A program made the position numbers and the translations under genes. 20,388 nucleotides of DNA, from NCBI GenBank assembly GCA_035628645.1, contig DASPJL010000110.1:1-20388 (forward strand), written 5' to 3'. The DNA comes from DASPJL01 sp035628645. GTDB taxonomy: Bacteria > Bacteroidota > Bacteroidia > Cytophagales > Cyclobacteriaceae. Below the pieces are notes generated by a model. The model did not search any database. It was not told the origin of the DNA and saw nothing but the letters and a program-made list of their open reading frames with translations. Shown here piece by piece: positions 1-8,382 of the stretch (its first letter is position 1; each line of letters begins with the position of its first letter).

Positions 1-319
1 CATTGTAGATTTCGTCAGGTACATGGCAATGTGTAACGGCTTCCGCCCAACCAAAGGCGGCTCTTTCCCGGTCAGTGAAATAAGGAGTTTCCCTCCATGC
101 ACTTACGCCATATAACCTTTGCTCCGTCTCACCCCTTGCGCGTGCATCTTTCGAGTGCATGTCGAGGCAAAAAGCGCAATTATTGATTTGCGATACCCTG
201 AAGTATACCAGCTCCAATAGGCTGTCCTCAACAGGTGATTTTTTAAGATAGCCCCCGATACCATAAAGCTGTTTCAAAGCATTCTGTCCTTTTGCATGAA
301 CATTAATTCTCTTTTCCAT
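1..319 (-). CDS. AhpD-like carboxymuconolactone decarboxylase family protein (5' part; 3' end outside window)
   Basis: The minus-strand frame opens at the ATG at 319 (MEKRINVHAKGQNALKQLY) and stays open to the window edge, giving 106 residues. Residues 46-55 read NNCAFCLDMH, the CxxCxxxH motif (C48, C51, H55) of the AhpD/carboxymuconolactone decarboxylase fold, followed by a helical stretch with AFGWAEAVTH, also typical. Members are usually about 145-150 residues, so roughly 40 C-terminal residues should lie beyond the edge. The family includes peroxidase-like and decarboxylase enzymes; the paired cysteines favour a thiol redox (alkylhydroperoxidase-like) role, but the substrate is not predictable. 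No signal peptide is seen, so it should be cytoplasmic. It is divergent from the rhodanese gene. Confidence 0.88.
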   Translation of the reverse strand, partial: MEKRINVHAKGQNALKQLYGIGGYLKKSPVEDSLLELVYFRVSQINNCAFCLDMHSKDARARGETEQRLYGVSAWRETPYFTDRERAAFGWAEAVTHCHVPDEIYN

Positions 320-666
320 TTGATTTTAATTTAGTGTTAAAACCGAATGACAATCCGTTTTTTAAAATTGGACAAAATGCCTGAAATATTTTTTAATATA
401 ATTTTTTCAATTGCCAAGGACTTGCTCATTTTATACATTAAGATCCTGTAGATCAGGTTAATGAATAAAGTGAAATATTATGTTAGGCGTTCAAAATTTA
501 AAAAAAGATTATTAATAAGATTTCACCCCGCCTTATATCTTATTTTTCTGATTATCAAATTACTGACCCTTGATGGAGTCTTTAACATTTTGTTATTTAG
601 CAGAAATCAGCGACTACTTTTCTGGCTGATCTTAAACACTCTTTTATTTAAAAAATTCTCAACCCT
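320..666. other. Divergent intergenic region between the AhpD-like gene and the rhodanese gene
   Basis: This AT-rich spacer has oligo-T and oligo-A stretches, as expected for a divergent promoter region. The only coding candidate is the doubtful small ORF at 461-670. I found no exact TAnnTTTG -7 element with a matching -33 element on either strand; TAATTTTT at about 399-406 is the nearest. A short inverted repeat (CCTG/CAGG around 446-458) is too small to interpret. Confidence 0.4.
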
Positions 667-670
667 ATGA
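461..670 (+). CDS. Doubtful small hydrophobic ORF overlapping the rhodanese start
   Basis: A 69-codon frame begins MNKVKYYVRRSKFKKRLLIR and continues with about 40 mostly hydrophobic residues (LYLIFLIIKLL..., LLFWLILNTLLF). A basic N-terminus followed by one or two possible membrane segments would fit a tiny membrane protein. Its stop overlaps the rhodanese start (ATGA at 667-670), which could mean translational coupling. However, AT-rich leader DNA readily yields Leu/Ile/Phe/Lys-rich frames by chance, and I recognise no family. It may simply be the rhodanese 5' leader. Confidence 0.2.
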   Translation: MNKVKYYVRRSKFKKRLLIRFHPALYLIFLIIKLLTLDGVFNILLFSRNQRLLFWLILNTLLFKKFSTL

Positions 671-1053
671 CAACAAAATCTGCTACTGATTTGGTTAAGG
701 AAGCCAAACAGCAAATCGAAAATCTTACCCCTCAACAGGTAAAAGACGAATTATCAAAAGATAATGTAACCCTTGTTGACCTTCGTGAAAGCGAAGAATT
801 GAAGCAAAACGGCAAAATAAGCGGTTCAATAAGTGCGCCGCGAGGAATGCTCGAATTTTATGCAGACAATACTCTTCCTTATCATAAACCGGAATTTGAT
901 AAGAACAAAAGGATCATCTTGCATTGTGCGTCTGGTGGGCGCTCTGCCTTAGCTGCTGTAACCCTAAAGCAAATGGGTTACAATAACGTGGCGCATATGG
1001 ACGGCGGCCTTAAATCATGGAAGGAATCCGGACTGCCGGTAGAGAATTCATAG
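667..1053 (+). CDS. Single-domain rhodanese-like sulfurtransferase
   Basis: This 128-residue protein is one rhodanese domain. LVDLRESEEL at residues 36-45 is the conserved strand and CH2A-type region. IILHCASGGRSALAA at 83-97 is the active-site loop, with C87 as the persulfide-carrying cysteine and an arginine in the six-residue loop (CASGGR). MDGGLKSWKESGLPV near the C-terminus is the standard rhodanese ending. It has no signal peptide, so a cytoplasmic sulfur-transfer or thiol-redox role is likely; donor and acceptor cannot be told. About 25 N-terminal residues precede the domain, a helical extension common in this subgroup. The gene ends before a strong hairpin shared with convergent acs. 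Confidence 0.93.
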   Translation: MTTKSATDLVKEAKQQIENLTPQQVKDELSKDNVTLVDLRESEELKQNGKISGSISAPRGMLEFYADNTLPYHKPEFDKNKRIILHCASGGRSALAAVTLKQMGYNNVAHMDGGLKSWKESGLPVENS

Positions 1054-1084
1054 AGAACAAAGTTTAATAAAAGGTAAACTTCTC

Positions 1085-1125
1085 AGCCAAAAGCAAGACG
1101 CCCTTAGTAGCCTTGCTTTTTGGCT
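1085..1125. terminator. Bidirectional hairpin terminator between the rhodanese gene and acs
   Basis: AGCCAAAAGCAAG (1085-1097) pairs with CTTGCTTTTTGGCT (1112-1125), giving a stem of about 13 bp with a one-base bulge around a 14-base loop. It lies between convergent stops (1053 plus, 1160 minus). A-rich and T-rich runs within the stem give U-rich sides in both directions, although there is no long U tract directly after it. Confidence 0.7.
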
Positions 1126-1159
1126 CGAGTTTCTTCAATACCGTCGAATGACTAGTTAT

Positions 1160-3064
1160 TTAAGCCAACTCTTTTGATCCTTCCACAATCTTTTCGACCA
1201 CTCCCGGATCCAATAGGGTAGAGGTGTCGCCCAGGTTATTCATTTGTCCTTCTGCAATCTTTCTTAAAATTCTTCTCATAATCTTCCCTGAGCGTGTTTT
1301 GGGAAGATCAGGGACAATCTGGATTTTGTCAGGTTTTGCTATTGGCCCGATTATTTTATTTACTTTGGCAATAATTTCCTGCTTTAAGGCTTGTCCGTCC
1401 GTAATCCCTTTCTCACAAATTACATAGGCATAGATCCCTTGTCCCTTTATATCATGTGGAAAGCCAACTACAGCAGACTCTACAACCAGTTCATGTTCGT
1501 TAATGGCATTTTCCACTTCGGCGGTTCCCATTCTATGACCCGATACATTAATTACGTCATCCACTCTTCCAAGAATTCTATACAATCCATCTTCATCTCT
1601 TTTGCAACCATCGCCGGTGAAATAAAGTCCTTTGTAGGTAGCAAAATAATTCTCCCTGCAACGATTGTGGTCCCCATAAGTAGTTCTTATGATTCCGGGC
1701 CAAGGGAATTTTATACATAAATTCCCTTCTACATTGTTTCCTTTTAATTCATTTCCTTCAGCATCTACCAATATAGGCTGCACTCCTGGAAGCGGAAGGG
1801 TTGCATAAGAAGGTTTTGTTTTAGTAATTCCTGCCAATGGGGAAATCATAATTCCCGCGGTTTCAGTTTGCCACCAGGTATCTACAATGGGGCATTTCTT
1901 CTTACCGATATTTTCATTGTACCAATGCCACGCTTCCTCATTTATTGGTTCGCCTACCGATCCCAATACTCTTAAAGAATCCAATTTGTAAGGCTTAACG
2001 TAATCCAGGCCCAACGCTTCCAAGGCACGGATGGCTGTCGGTGCAGTATAAAATATATTTACTTTATGTTTATCAATAATCTCCCAGAATCGTCCTCCAT
2101 CGGGATAAGTGGGTATACCCTCAAACATCATCGTAGTGGCGCCACATAACAATGGGCCATATACAATATAAGTATGTCCCGTTACCCATCCTATATCCGC
2201 CGTACACCAATAAACATCTCCTTCATTGTACTGAAAAACATTCATAAAAGTATAGGCAGAATAAACCATATATCCTCCTGTAGTATGTACCACTCCTTTA
2301 GGTTTTCCCGTAGAGCCGGAAGTATAAAGGATAAATAACATATCCTCTGAATCCATTTCTTCAGGAGCACATTCGTAATCGGCTTTATTTAATTCATCTG
2401 CCAACCATAAATCCCTCCCTTCCGTCATTTTAACAGAAGCTCCTGTTCTTTTGTGTACCAGGCATTTTTCAATTGTCGGACAACTCTCCAATGCTTCATC
2501 CACTACTTCTTTAAGGTTCATTTCCTTTGCTCCACGATAGCCGCCATCTGAGGTAATTACAAATTTTACCTGCGCGTCATTTATTCTATCTGAAAGGGAG
2601 GTAGCAGAAAACCCAGCAAATACAACCGAATGGATAGCCCCGATTCTCGCACAAGCCAGTAATGCAACCGCAAGTTCCGGCACCATAGGCATGTAAATAC
2701 AAACTCGATCGCCTTTTCTTACACCGATATTCTTTAGAACATTGGCAAATTTACATACCTGTTCATGAAGTTCTTTATAAGTAATTGTAATTGTCTTTTC
2801 TTTCGGATTATTGGGTTCCCAGATAATGGCAGCCTGCGAACCTCTCTTTTCAAGGTGTCTGTCGATACAATTCTCCGCAATGTTTAATTTACCATTAACA
2901 AACCATTTTACAGAAGGAGTATTAAATTCCCACTCCAATACCTTATCCCACTTCTTATTCCATTTAAAATAATCGGCCTTTTCTGCCCAAAACTGTTCAG
3001 GGTTAGCTATACTTAAATTATACTCTTTTTCGTATTGTTGGAAGGAATCAATTTTTGGTAACAT
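1160..3064 (-). CDS. acs: Acetyl-CoA synthetase (acetate-CoA ligase, AMP-forming)
   Basis: The 634-residue product is full length for Acs (about 650 in well-studied bacteria). It should convert acetate, ATP and CoA to acetyl-CoA, AMP and PPi through an acetyl-adenylate. ANL-family motifs appear in order: the phosphate loop YTSGSTGKPKG (247-257), TWWQTET (396-402), YFTGDG (481-486), GRVDD at the domain hinge (499-503), and PKTRSGKIMRR with catalytic K594. That lysine is the one acetylated by Pat-type enzymes and released by CobB in other bacteria; whether this happens here is inference. The N-terminal ACAS region (about 7-65) is present. It starts at ATG 3064, 149 bp from the divergent Omp85-like gene, and has no operon partner in view. 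Confidence 0.97.
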   Translation of the reverse strand: MLPKIDSFQQYEKEYNLSIANPEQFWAEKADYFKWNKKWDKVLEWEFNTPSVKWFVNGKLNIAENCIDRHLEKRGSQAAIIWEPNNPKEKTITITYKELHEQVCKFANVLKNIGVRKGDRVCIYMPMVPELAVALLACARIGAIHSVVFAGFSATSLSDRINDAQVKFVITSDGGYRGAKEMNLKEVVDEALESCPTIEKCLVHKRTGASVKMTEGRDLWLADELNKADYECAPEEMDSEDMLFILYTSGSTGKPKGVVHTTGGYMVYSAYTFMNVFQYNEGDVYWCTADIGWVTGHTYIVYGPLLCGATTMMFEGIPTYPDGGRFWEIIDKHKVNIFYTAPTAIRALEALGLDYVKPYKLDSLRVLGSVGEPINEEAWHWYNENIGKKKCPIVDTWWQTETAGIMISPLAGITKTKPSYATLPLPGVQPILVDAEGNELKGNNVEGNLCIKFPWPGIIRTTYGDHNRCRENYFATYKGLYFTGDGCKRDEDGLYRILGRVDDVINVSGHRMGTAEVENAINEHELVVESAVVGFPHDIKGQGIYAYVICEKGITDGQALKQEIIAKVNKIIGPIAKPDKIQIVPDLPKTRSGKIMRRILRKIAEGQMNNLGDTSTLLDPGVVEKIVEGSKELA

Positions 3065-3213
3065 TGTCAGTAACTTTGATGGGTTAATTTTTTAACAATC
3101 TTAAAAATAATCCGAAATTAAAAGAAAATTTCCTGCACAATTTAGAAATAATTTCTGCAAATATCCAGTAGATTTTAAAATGTGTGCGCAAATCCTTATG
3201 AAGAGACCCTTAA

Positions 3214-4656
3214 ATGTTATTAATCTTTATTAGTTTTTTATTTACCTTTTCCCGAGAGATTCCCCCTACGGATTCTTTTGAAGTACATACAAAAGTAGCG
3301 TCAGATACATTAACGTCCGATTCGTTACGATTAGTAATGATCGGAGAGATTTATATTTCAGGGAACAAAAGAACAAAAGAGCAAATAATATTAAGGGAAC
3401 TGGAGTTTAAACGCGGCGATACAGTGCGGGTCTGGAAGCTGGAAGAGGTATTAATCAAAGACAGGAACAAGCTATACAATACCCGGCTTTTTAATATCGT
3501 AAGGGTTTATTCTACAATTTCAAATATGGGTATTGCCGATATTCATGTTGAGTTGGAAGAACGCTGGTATTTATTCCCTCTCTTAATTTTTGATCTGGCA
3601 GATCCCAATTTCAATATTTGGTGGAGACAAAGAAATGGCGATTTAAACAGAATTGAATATGGTTTAAGGTTTAACCAGAAAAATTTCAGGGGGAGAAATG
3701 AAGAGCTACGCGCTACAGTTCAAATTGGGTTTACTAAAAGATATGAATTGCTTTATAGTATTCCATATATTGACAGGTCGCAAAAGAATGGAATTCGCTT
3801 TTTTGCCTCTTATGCTACCAATAATAATATTTATTATAAAACAAGAGAACATATTCTTCAGCCATTTGAGCTGGAAAACAGGGTAAGGGAAAGATTAAGG
3901 GGAGGAGTGAAATGGACACACCGGCAAGCTTTTTATACCACACATGGACTGGAATCGAATTTCTATTATACACAGGTAGAAGATACCGTTGCCAAAATCA
4001 ATCCCAATTATTTTGGAGATGGTAAGACCTCCCAACGGTACTTTAGTTTAAGGTATGATTTCAGATATGATTACAGGGACATTATCTCATATCCTCTTAA
4101 AGGGAGTATCGTAGTTTTTTCTGTTGAAAAATTGGGATTTACTAAATATGAAGATTTGGATCAATGGGATTTTACAGCGGATTATATAAAGTATTCGGAT
4201 CTAGGTTCAGGATTTTATCTTGCTAATCAGGCAAAGGGAAGATTTTCATTTCCTAAAATCCAGCCTTACTATAATTTAAGAGGATTAGGCTTAAGACAAG
4301 ATTACGTGCGAGGTTATGATCTAAATGTGATCGAAGGCCAAGGATATTTTTTAACGAAAAATACACTGAGAAAGCGAATTATCAAGGGATCATTAAATTT
4401 TGAAAAATTATTGAGGTGGACCCAGTTTAATAAAGTCCCTTTTGCTATATACCTTAAAAGTTATTTTGATTTGGGTTATGTACACAATGAGATGAATTAT
4501 CCTGAAAATCAAAGATATATCAATAAACTTTTACCAGGCGGTGGCTTTGGTGTAGATATAGTTACGTTCTATGATTTGGTTTTAAGAATAGAGGGATCCA
4601 TGAACAAAGAAGGAAAAAGCTTTCTATTCTTTAATATCAAAGCAGACATTTATTAA
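3214..4656 (+). CDS. Small Omp85/BamA-family outer-membrane protein
   Basis: A short hydrophobic N-terminus (MLLIFISFLFTF) suggests an export signal. Residues 41-116 form one POTRA-like unit: IGEIYISGNKRTKEQIILRE, then LYNTRLFNIVRV and IADIHVELEER. The remaining 360 or so residues are amphipathic, with aromatic-rich alternating strands like a 16-stranded barrel. YVRGYD (V365-R366-G367-Y368) is the VRG(F/Y) motif of the inward-folding Omp85 loop 6, and the chain ends in an aromatic residue (KADIY). At 480 residues it is far shorter than BamA (about 800, five POTRAs), so a role as main BAM subunit is unlikely; a specialised translocation, lipid or assembly role is possible. An upstream ATG at 3197 is out of frame and soon stops. 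Confidence 0.85.
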   Translation: MLLIFISFLFTFSREIPPTDSFEVHTKVASDTLTSDSLRLVMIGEIYISGNKRTKEQIILRELEFKRGDTVRVWKLEEVLIKDRNKLYNTRLFNIVRVYSTISNMGIADIHVELEERWYLFPLLIFDLADPNFNIWWRQRNGDLNRIEYGLRFNQKNFRGRNEELRATVQIGFTKRYELLYSIPYIDRSQKNGIRFFASYATNNNIYYKTREHILQPFELENRVRERLRGGVKWTHRQAFYTTHGLESNFYYTQVEDTVAKINPNYFGDGKTSQRYFSLRYDFRYDYRDIISYPLKGSIVVFSVEKLGFTKYEDLDQWDFTADYIKYSDLGSGFYLANQAKGRFSFPKIQPYYNLRGLGLRQDYVRGYDLNVIEGQGYFLTKNTLRKRIIKGSLNFEKLLRWTQFNKVPFAIYLKSYFDLGYVHNEMNYPENQRYINKLLPGGGFGVDIVTFYDLVLRIEGSMNKEGKSFLFFNIKADIY

Positions 4657-4753
4657 GAAATACGAAGATGGAAGATTTCCTTCAATTTTTCTTTTAAAAT
4701 CCGATCGTTGTAATTCGTCATTCGTACTTGTCATTTCCCCATATTTGTCAGTC
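4657..4753. repeat. Short degenerate repeat in the convergent spacer
   Basis: The spacer contains a run of related 8-10 base units, roughly 4707-4750, such as AATTCGTCATTCGTACTTGTCATT followed after a gap by ATTTGTCAG; the ATTCGTC/TTGTCATT words recur. I recall similar ATTCGTAATTCGTCATT runs in other Bacteroidota intergenic regions but could not check this. A weak GGAA/TTCC hairpin at 4670-4680 before T-rich DNA might serve as a terminator. Confidence 0.3.
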
Positions 4754-7294
4754 CTAAGCTTCTGCTCTTAATATTTCAAGTGGAGGTTTATTAATTATTC
4801 CCCTGCTGTTCAAGAGACCTATGATTACTGTTAAAGTGGTAATGAAAAGGTATATCAACAAAACTGGAGAGACCTCTGAAGTGAAAGAAGAATCTAAATT
4901 AAAATAAGCGAAAGACCAACCCGCGGCTATTGCAAGTAAAATCCCGGTCAAAGAGGCAAGACTCCCAAGTAGGAAATATTCAATGGCTGTTATCCACAAT
5001 ATTTGTGATTTGCTTGCTCCCAAAGTTCTGAGTAAAATGCTTTCGTTTACTCTTTGATATTTGCTTATTAATACCGACCCAACCAATACCAGCAATCCGG
5101 TAATTATACTGAATAAAGCCATAAATCTTATCACAAAAGAGACCCTGTCTACAATCTGCTTTACTGCATTTATAATAAGGGTAATGTCGACAATGGAAAC
5201 ATTTGGAAAAGCTTTTACCAATGCTTGTTGGAATTTTGCGGATTTATTTTGACTATCTGCCCTTGTAGCGATCACGTGAAACTGAGGCGCCTGCTCCAGG
5301 ATTCCTTTAGGAAATAATACTACAAAATTGGTTTGAATTCTGTTCCAGTCGATTTTTCTAAAACTTCCAATAATGGTCTTTATTGGCGTTCCCTGAACAT
5401 TAAAAGTCAGTTCATCGCCAACTTTCACTTTCATATTGTCCGCAAATCGCTGATCAAGCGAAATATATACGATTCCATCGTTTCCGACTTCTCCATGCCA
5501 TTCACCTTCAACAATCTTCTCGGAAGATGAAAGTGTATCGCGGAACGTTACTCTATATTCTCTGTTGAAGACCCAGTCCTCTATATTTTTGATTGTATCT
5601 TTTTCTGACTCAAATTTATCTTTCCCATTAATTTCCTCCAGTCTCATGGTTACAATAGGCACTCTTTGTATGACAGGTAAACCAAAATCTTTCGTCATCT
5701 CCGTAACAAGTTCCTTCTGTGGTGTTTGAATATCAAATAAAATCATGTTCGGCTGATTGCCGGAATTATTAATAGACACCTGGTTTACCAACATATTTTG
5801 AACAAAATACAAGGTGGTGATCAATGCTGTTCCTAATCCGATCGAAGTAATTAAAATGAGTGTTTGGTTATTTGGCCGGTATAGATTTGCCAATCCTTGT
5901 CTCCATATAAAACTCCAATTGCCAGGGAAGAATTTTTTTACAAGGAACATGATTAAGAAACTCACTCCTGTCAAAATTAACATTCCGGCTATCAGTCCTC
6001 CTGTAAAAATCAAAGCTTCTTTAAATCCTTCGATTTGATTGTAAGCAAACAAAAGGATAAAGCCGAGAATTACCAGGTAAACTACATATTTAACCGGATC
6101 TGATTTTTTCCTTTTCTCTTCAAAAGAAGATCTTAAAGTAAGCAGCGGAGAAACTTTTCTAATGGATAATAGAGGTATAAGCGCAAACAGAATAGCCATG
6201 CTCACGCCAATAATTATACCTCCTAAAATGGCTGGTACAGAAATGGAAGAGGTTACTTCCAAAGGAAGAAAATCTTTCAATACGACAGGAATTGCTGTTT
6301 GTAGCAAACTTCCTAATATTACGCCCAGTATTGAACCAATTAGTCCCATACTGGCCACCTGGATCAGGTAGATAAAAAAAGCTTGTTTTCCTGACAGTCC
6401 CAGGCATCGTAAAATTGCCACTGCCGGTATTTTTTCCTTTACATAAATATGGACAGAACTGGCTACGCCTACACATCCTAAAAGCAAAGCAACAAAGGCT
6501 ACCAAATTCATAAAACTTGTCAGGTTGCCAAATGCTTCTGTAGTATCACTTTTCTTCTCCTTTACTGTCTCATACCTTAATCCTTCTCCTTCCAGCTTTT
6601 TTTCAATTTCGGCTAAGGCTGCGTCAATGTTTTTACGTTTGGGGAAATGATAATAATATCGATAAACTATCCTGCTTCCTTTTTTTTCAAGACCGGTAGA
6701 GGCAAGATAATCTAGCGGAATGTACACGGCGGGTGCCACTGAGGCTGCAATTCCTGCCTGCCCCGGAATTTTCTTAAGTCGGCCTTCTATCGCAAAGGTT
6801 TGGGTGCCTACTTTTATTGAATCGCCTACCTCAGAGTTAAACTGGAGAAGCAGGGTATTGTCTACCACAGCCTTTTTGTCCTTTCTGAACGTTTGCGCTG
6901 CTTCTTTTGGAGTGGTTTCAATTTCGCCGTAATAAGGGAAAAGACCTTTCAATGCCCTTACCTGAACAAGCCTTGTTTCTCCTGTTTTATTAAAGGTTAC
7001 CATTGAGGCAAAGCTTCGTTCTTCAGAGCGGTTCGTTCCAATGGAATCAATAATGGCCTGCGCCTTCTCAGAGACAGGTTTATTACTGGAAATAACCAAG
7101 TCGGCCCCCAACAGCGTTTTGGCTTCCTGATTTATTTCCTCCTTTAAATTATCGCCAAATGAATTGATCGCCACCAATGCAGCTATTCCCAGGATGATAG
7201 AAGAAGTGAATAGAAATAACCTGGATTTGTTTTTTCTGCTGTCTCTTAAGGCCATCAAAAATAGCCAGGGAAGATTAAATTTATTGGATTCCAT
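4754..7294 (-). CDS. ABC transporter permease, FtsX/MacB-type with two FtsX domains (YbbP-like)
   Basis: The product has 846 residues. A cytoplasmic N-terminus leads to a first membrane segment (about 23-45), then an extracytoplasmic MacB-like domain (about 50-235). Three segments follow (about 260-380; a first FtsX core with VAFVALLLGCVGVASSVHIY), then a central group (about 400-500), a second extracytoplasmic domain (about 510-710), and a final three-segment FtsX core (about 720-835) with LRTLGASKSQILW. This ten-segment duplicated plan matches E. coli YbbP rather than MacB or LolC/E. Such permeases usually couple ATP use to extracytoplasmic mechanical work (lipid, lipoprotein, peptide or toxin handling) rather than classical import. 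Its ATPase is encoded 10 bp upstream. The tesA-like esterase gene that often neighbours ybbAP is absent here. Confidence 0.93.
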   Translation of the reverse strand: MESNKFNLPWLFLMALRDSRKNKSRLFLFTSSIILGIAALVAINSFGDNLKEEINQEAKTLLGADLVISSNKPVSEKAQAIIDSIGTNRSEERSFASMVTFNKTGETRLVQVRALKGLFPYYGEIETTPKEAAQTFRKDKKAVVDNTLLLQFNSEVGDSIKVGTQTFAIEGRLKKIPGQAGIAASVAPAVYIPLDYLASTGLEKKGSRIVYRYYYHFPKRKNIDAALAEIEKKLEGEGLRYETVKEKKSDTTEAFGNLTSFMNLVAFVALLLGCVGVASSVHIYVKEKIPAVAILRCLGLSGKQAFFIYLIQVASMGLIGSILGVILGSLLQTAIPVVLKDFLPLEVTSSISVPAILGGIIIGVSMAILFALIPLLSIRKVSPLLTLRSSFEEKRKKSDPVKYVVYLVILGFILLFAYNQIEGFKEALIFTGGLIAGMLILTGVSFLIMFLVKKFFPGNWSFIWRQGLANLYRPNNQTLILITSIGLGTALITTLYFVQNMLVNQVSINNSGNQPNMILFDIQTPQKELVTEMTKDFGLPVIQRVPIVTMRLEEINGKDKFESEKDTIKNIEDWVFNREYRVTFRDTLSSSEKIVEGEWHGEVGNDGIVYISLDQRFADNMKVKVGDELTFNVQGTPIKTIIGSFRKIDWNRIQTNFVVLFPKGILEQAPQFHVIATRADSQNKSAKFQQALVKAFPNVSIVDITLIINAVKQIVDRVSFVIRFMALFSIITGLLVLVGSVLISKYQRVNESILLRTLGASKSQILWITAIEYFLLGSLASLTGILLAIAAGWSFAYFNLDSSFTSEVSPVLLIYLFITTLTVIIGLLNSRGIINKPPLEILRAEA

Positions 7295-7304
7295 CTTTTA
7301 AAAC

Positions 7305-8000
7305 CTAAAATACTGAAGCTGCCTTTTTCTCGTCTGCTATTTTATGCCCGCCTTTAATACGGATTATTCTTTGGGTTTTCTGGGCTAGCTCCAGGTCGTG
7401 TGTTACCAATACCAGCGTAGTTCCAGCTTCTTTATTCAAATCAAATATTAGCTTCACCATACTTTCGCTGGTTTCTGTGTCCAGGTTTCCGGTAGGTTCG
7501 TCTGCAAATAATATTTTAGGACGGTTGGAAAAGGCTCTAGCTAACGAAACCCTTTGTTGTTCTCCTCCTGACAGTTGGGCTGGATAATGATTATACCGGG
7601 CTCCAAGTCCGACCCTTTGCAGCAATTCTATGGATTGCTTTTTTATATTTTTTTCGCCTCTTAATTCCAAAGGCACCATCACATTTTCAAGGGCTGTGAG
7701 GGTGGGAAGCAATTGAAAGTTTTGAAAAATAAAGCCTACATATTTGTTTCGAACTTCAGCACGTTTGTCTTCATTAAGGTTATCCAACTGAATTCCGTTG
7801 AGCCAAACCGAACCGCTTGTAGCCCGGTCCAATCCGGCACATAATCCGAGAAGGGTTGTTTTTCCACTTCCTGAAGGACCTACGATAGAGAAAGTATCAC
7901 CTTCATTTAGGGTAAAAGAAACACTGTTAAGGACTGTGAGGGATTTATTTCCGCTTTGATATGTTTTCGTTAAGTTTTCTACTTTGAGTATTTCCGACAT
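7305..8000 (-). CDS. ABC transporter ATP-binding protein (YbbA/LolD/MacB family)
   Basis: This 231-residue protein is one complete nucleotide-binding domain: Walker A GPSGSGKT (41-48), Q-loop glutamine at about 93 in FIFQNFQLLP, signature LSGGEQ (143-148), Walker B ILFADE (163-168) with catalytic E168, D-loop GNLD (171-174) and switch H201 in VLVTHD. ADEPTGNLD and the FQ.F.LLPTLTALENV pattern are typical of the LolD/MacB/FtsE group. It is the first gene of a two-gene operon with the YbbP-like permease, separated by 10 bp, and the two should form the transporter, ATPase dimer beneath permease. It starts at ATG 8000 behind a long AT-rich leader. Confidence 0.96.
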   Translation of the reverse strand: MSEILKVENLTKTYQSGNKSLTVLNSVSFTLNEGDTFSIVGPSGSGKTTLLGLCAGLDRATSGSVWLNGIQLDNLNEDKRAEVRNKYVGFIFQNFQLLPTLTALENVMVPLELRGEKNIKKQSIELLQRVGLGARYNHYPAQLSGGEQQRVSLARAFSNRPKILFADEPTGNLDTETSESMVKLIFDLNKEAGTTLVLVTHDLELAQKTQRIIRIKGGHKIADEKKAASVF

Positions 8001-8382
8001 GAAGGAATTTTTATTTTATATGAAGGACGAAGTTGTTAAATATTTATTTTAAATTTTAATCCAATCGTTTTTTTTCGACATTTGTTTGAAATGTAATACA
8101 AATTTAAAATATACAGAATAGAGATAAAATACGAAAATAAGCGCACCTCGATTTTGTCAGGTAGTACGTTAAGTAGCTCTTTTGAAATGGGTTTTCAGTC
8201 CTCTCAATTACTCATTCTATCAATAAAGTATTGTATTTTAAAAGACAAGCGTGTCCATGTAGCTATTCTTCTAATAATAGACAGTTTTTAATTATATAGA
8301 ATTGTAACTTGAATACTGATAAATCAATTATTCTCTTTTATCACATTGTTCGGGTTTACTAGCCGTTCGATCAAAATTTTCA
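8001..8382. other. Divergent intergenic region, 382 bp
   Basis: This AT-rich spacer separates the ABC operon (minus) from the sensor-phosphatase gene (plus) and presumably holds both promoters. On the minus strand TAAATTTG (8099-8106) matches the Bacteroidota -7 consensus TAnnTTTG, about 100 bp before the ATPase start, but no TTG lies at the right distance upstream. I see no gene remnant, strong hairpin or repeat. Confidence 0.5.

Noticed and set aside
4670..4690. GGAA/TTCC hairpin plus T-rich run after the Omp85-like gene as an intrinsic terminator
   Set aside because: The stem is only 4 bp and the T run is interrupted; too weak to call.
6159..6476. 105-codon minus-strand frame inside the permease gene, and other long frames opposite or inside the large genes
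   Set aside because: They lie entirely within genes with clear family motifs, have no recognisable domains and show unusual composition; they are shadow frames.
8099..8106. TAAATTTG on the minus strand upstream of the ABC operon as a promoter
   Set aside because: The -7 match is exact but there is no -33 element at suitable spacing; noted in the intergenic entry, not called.
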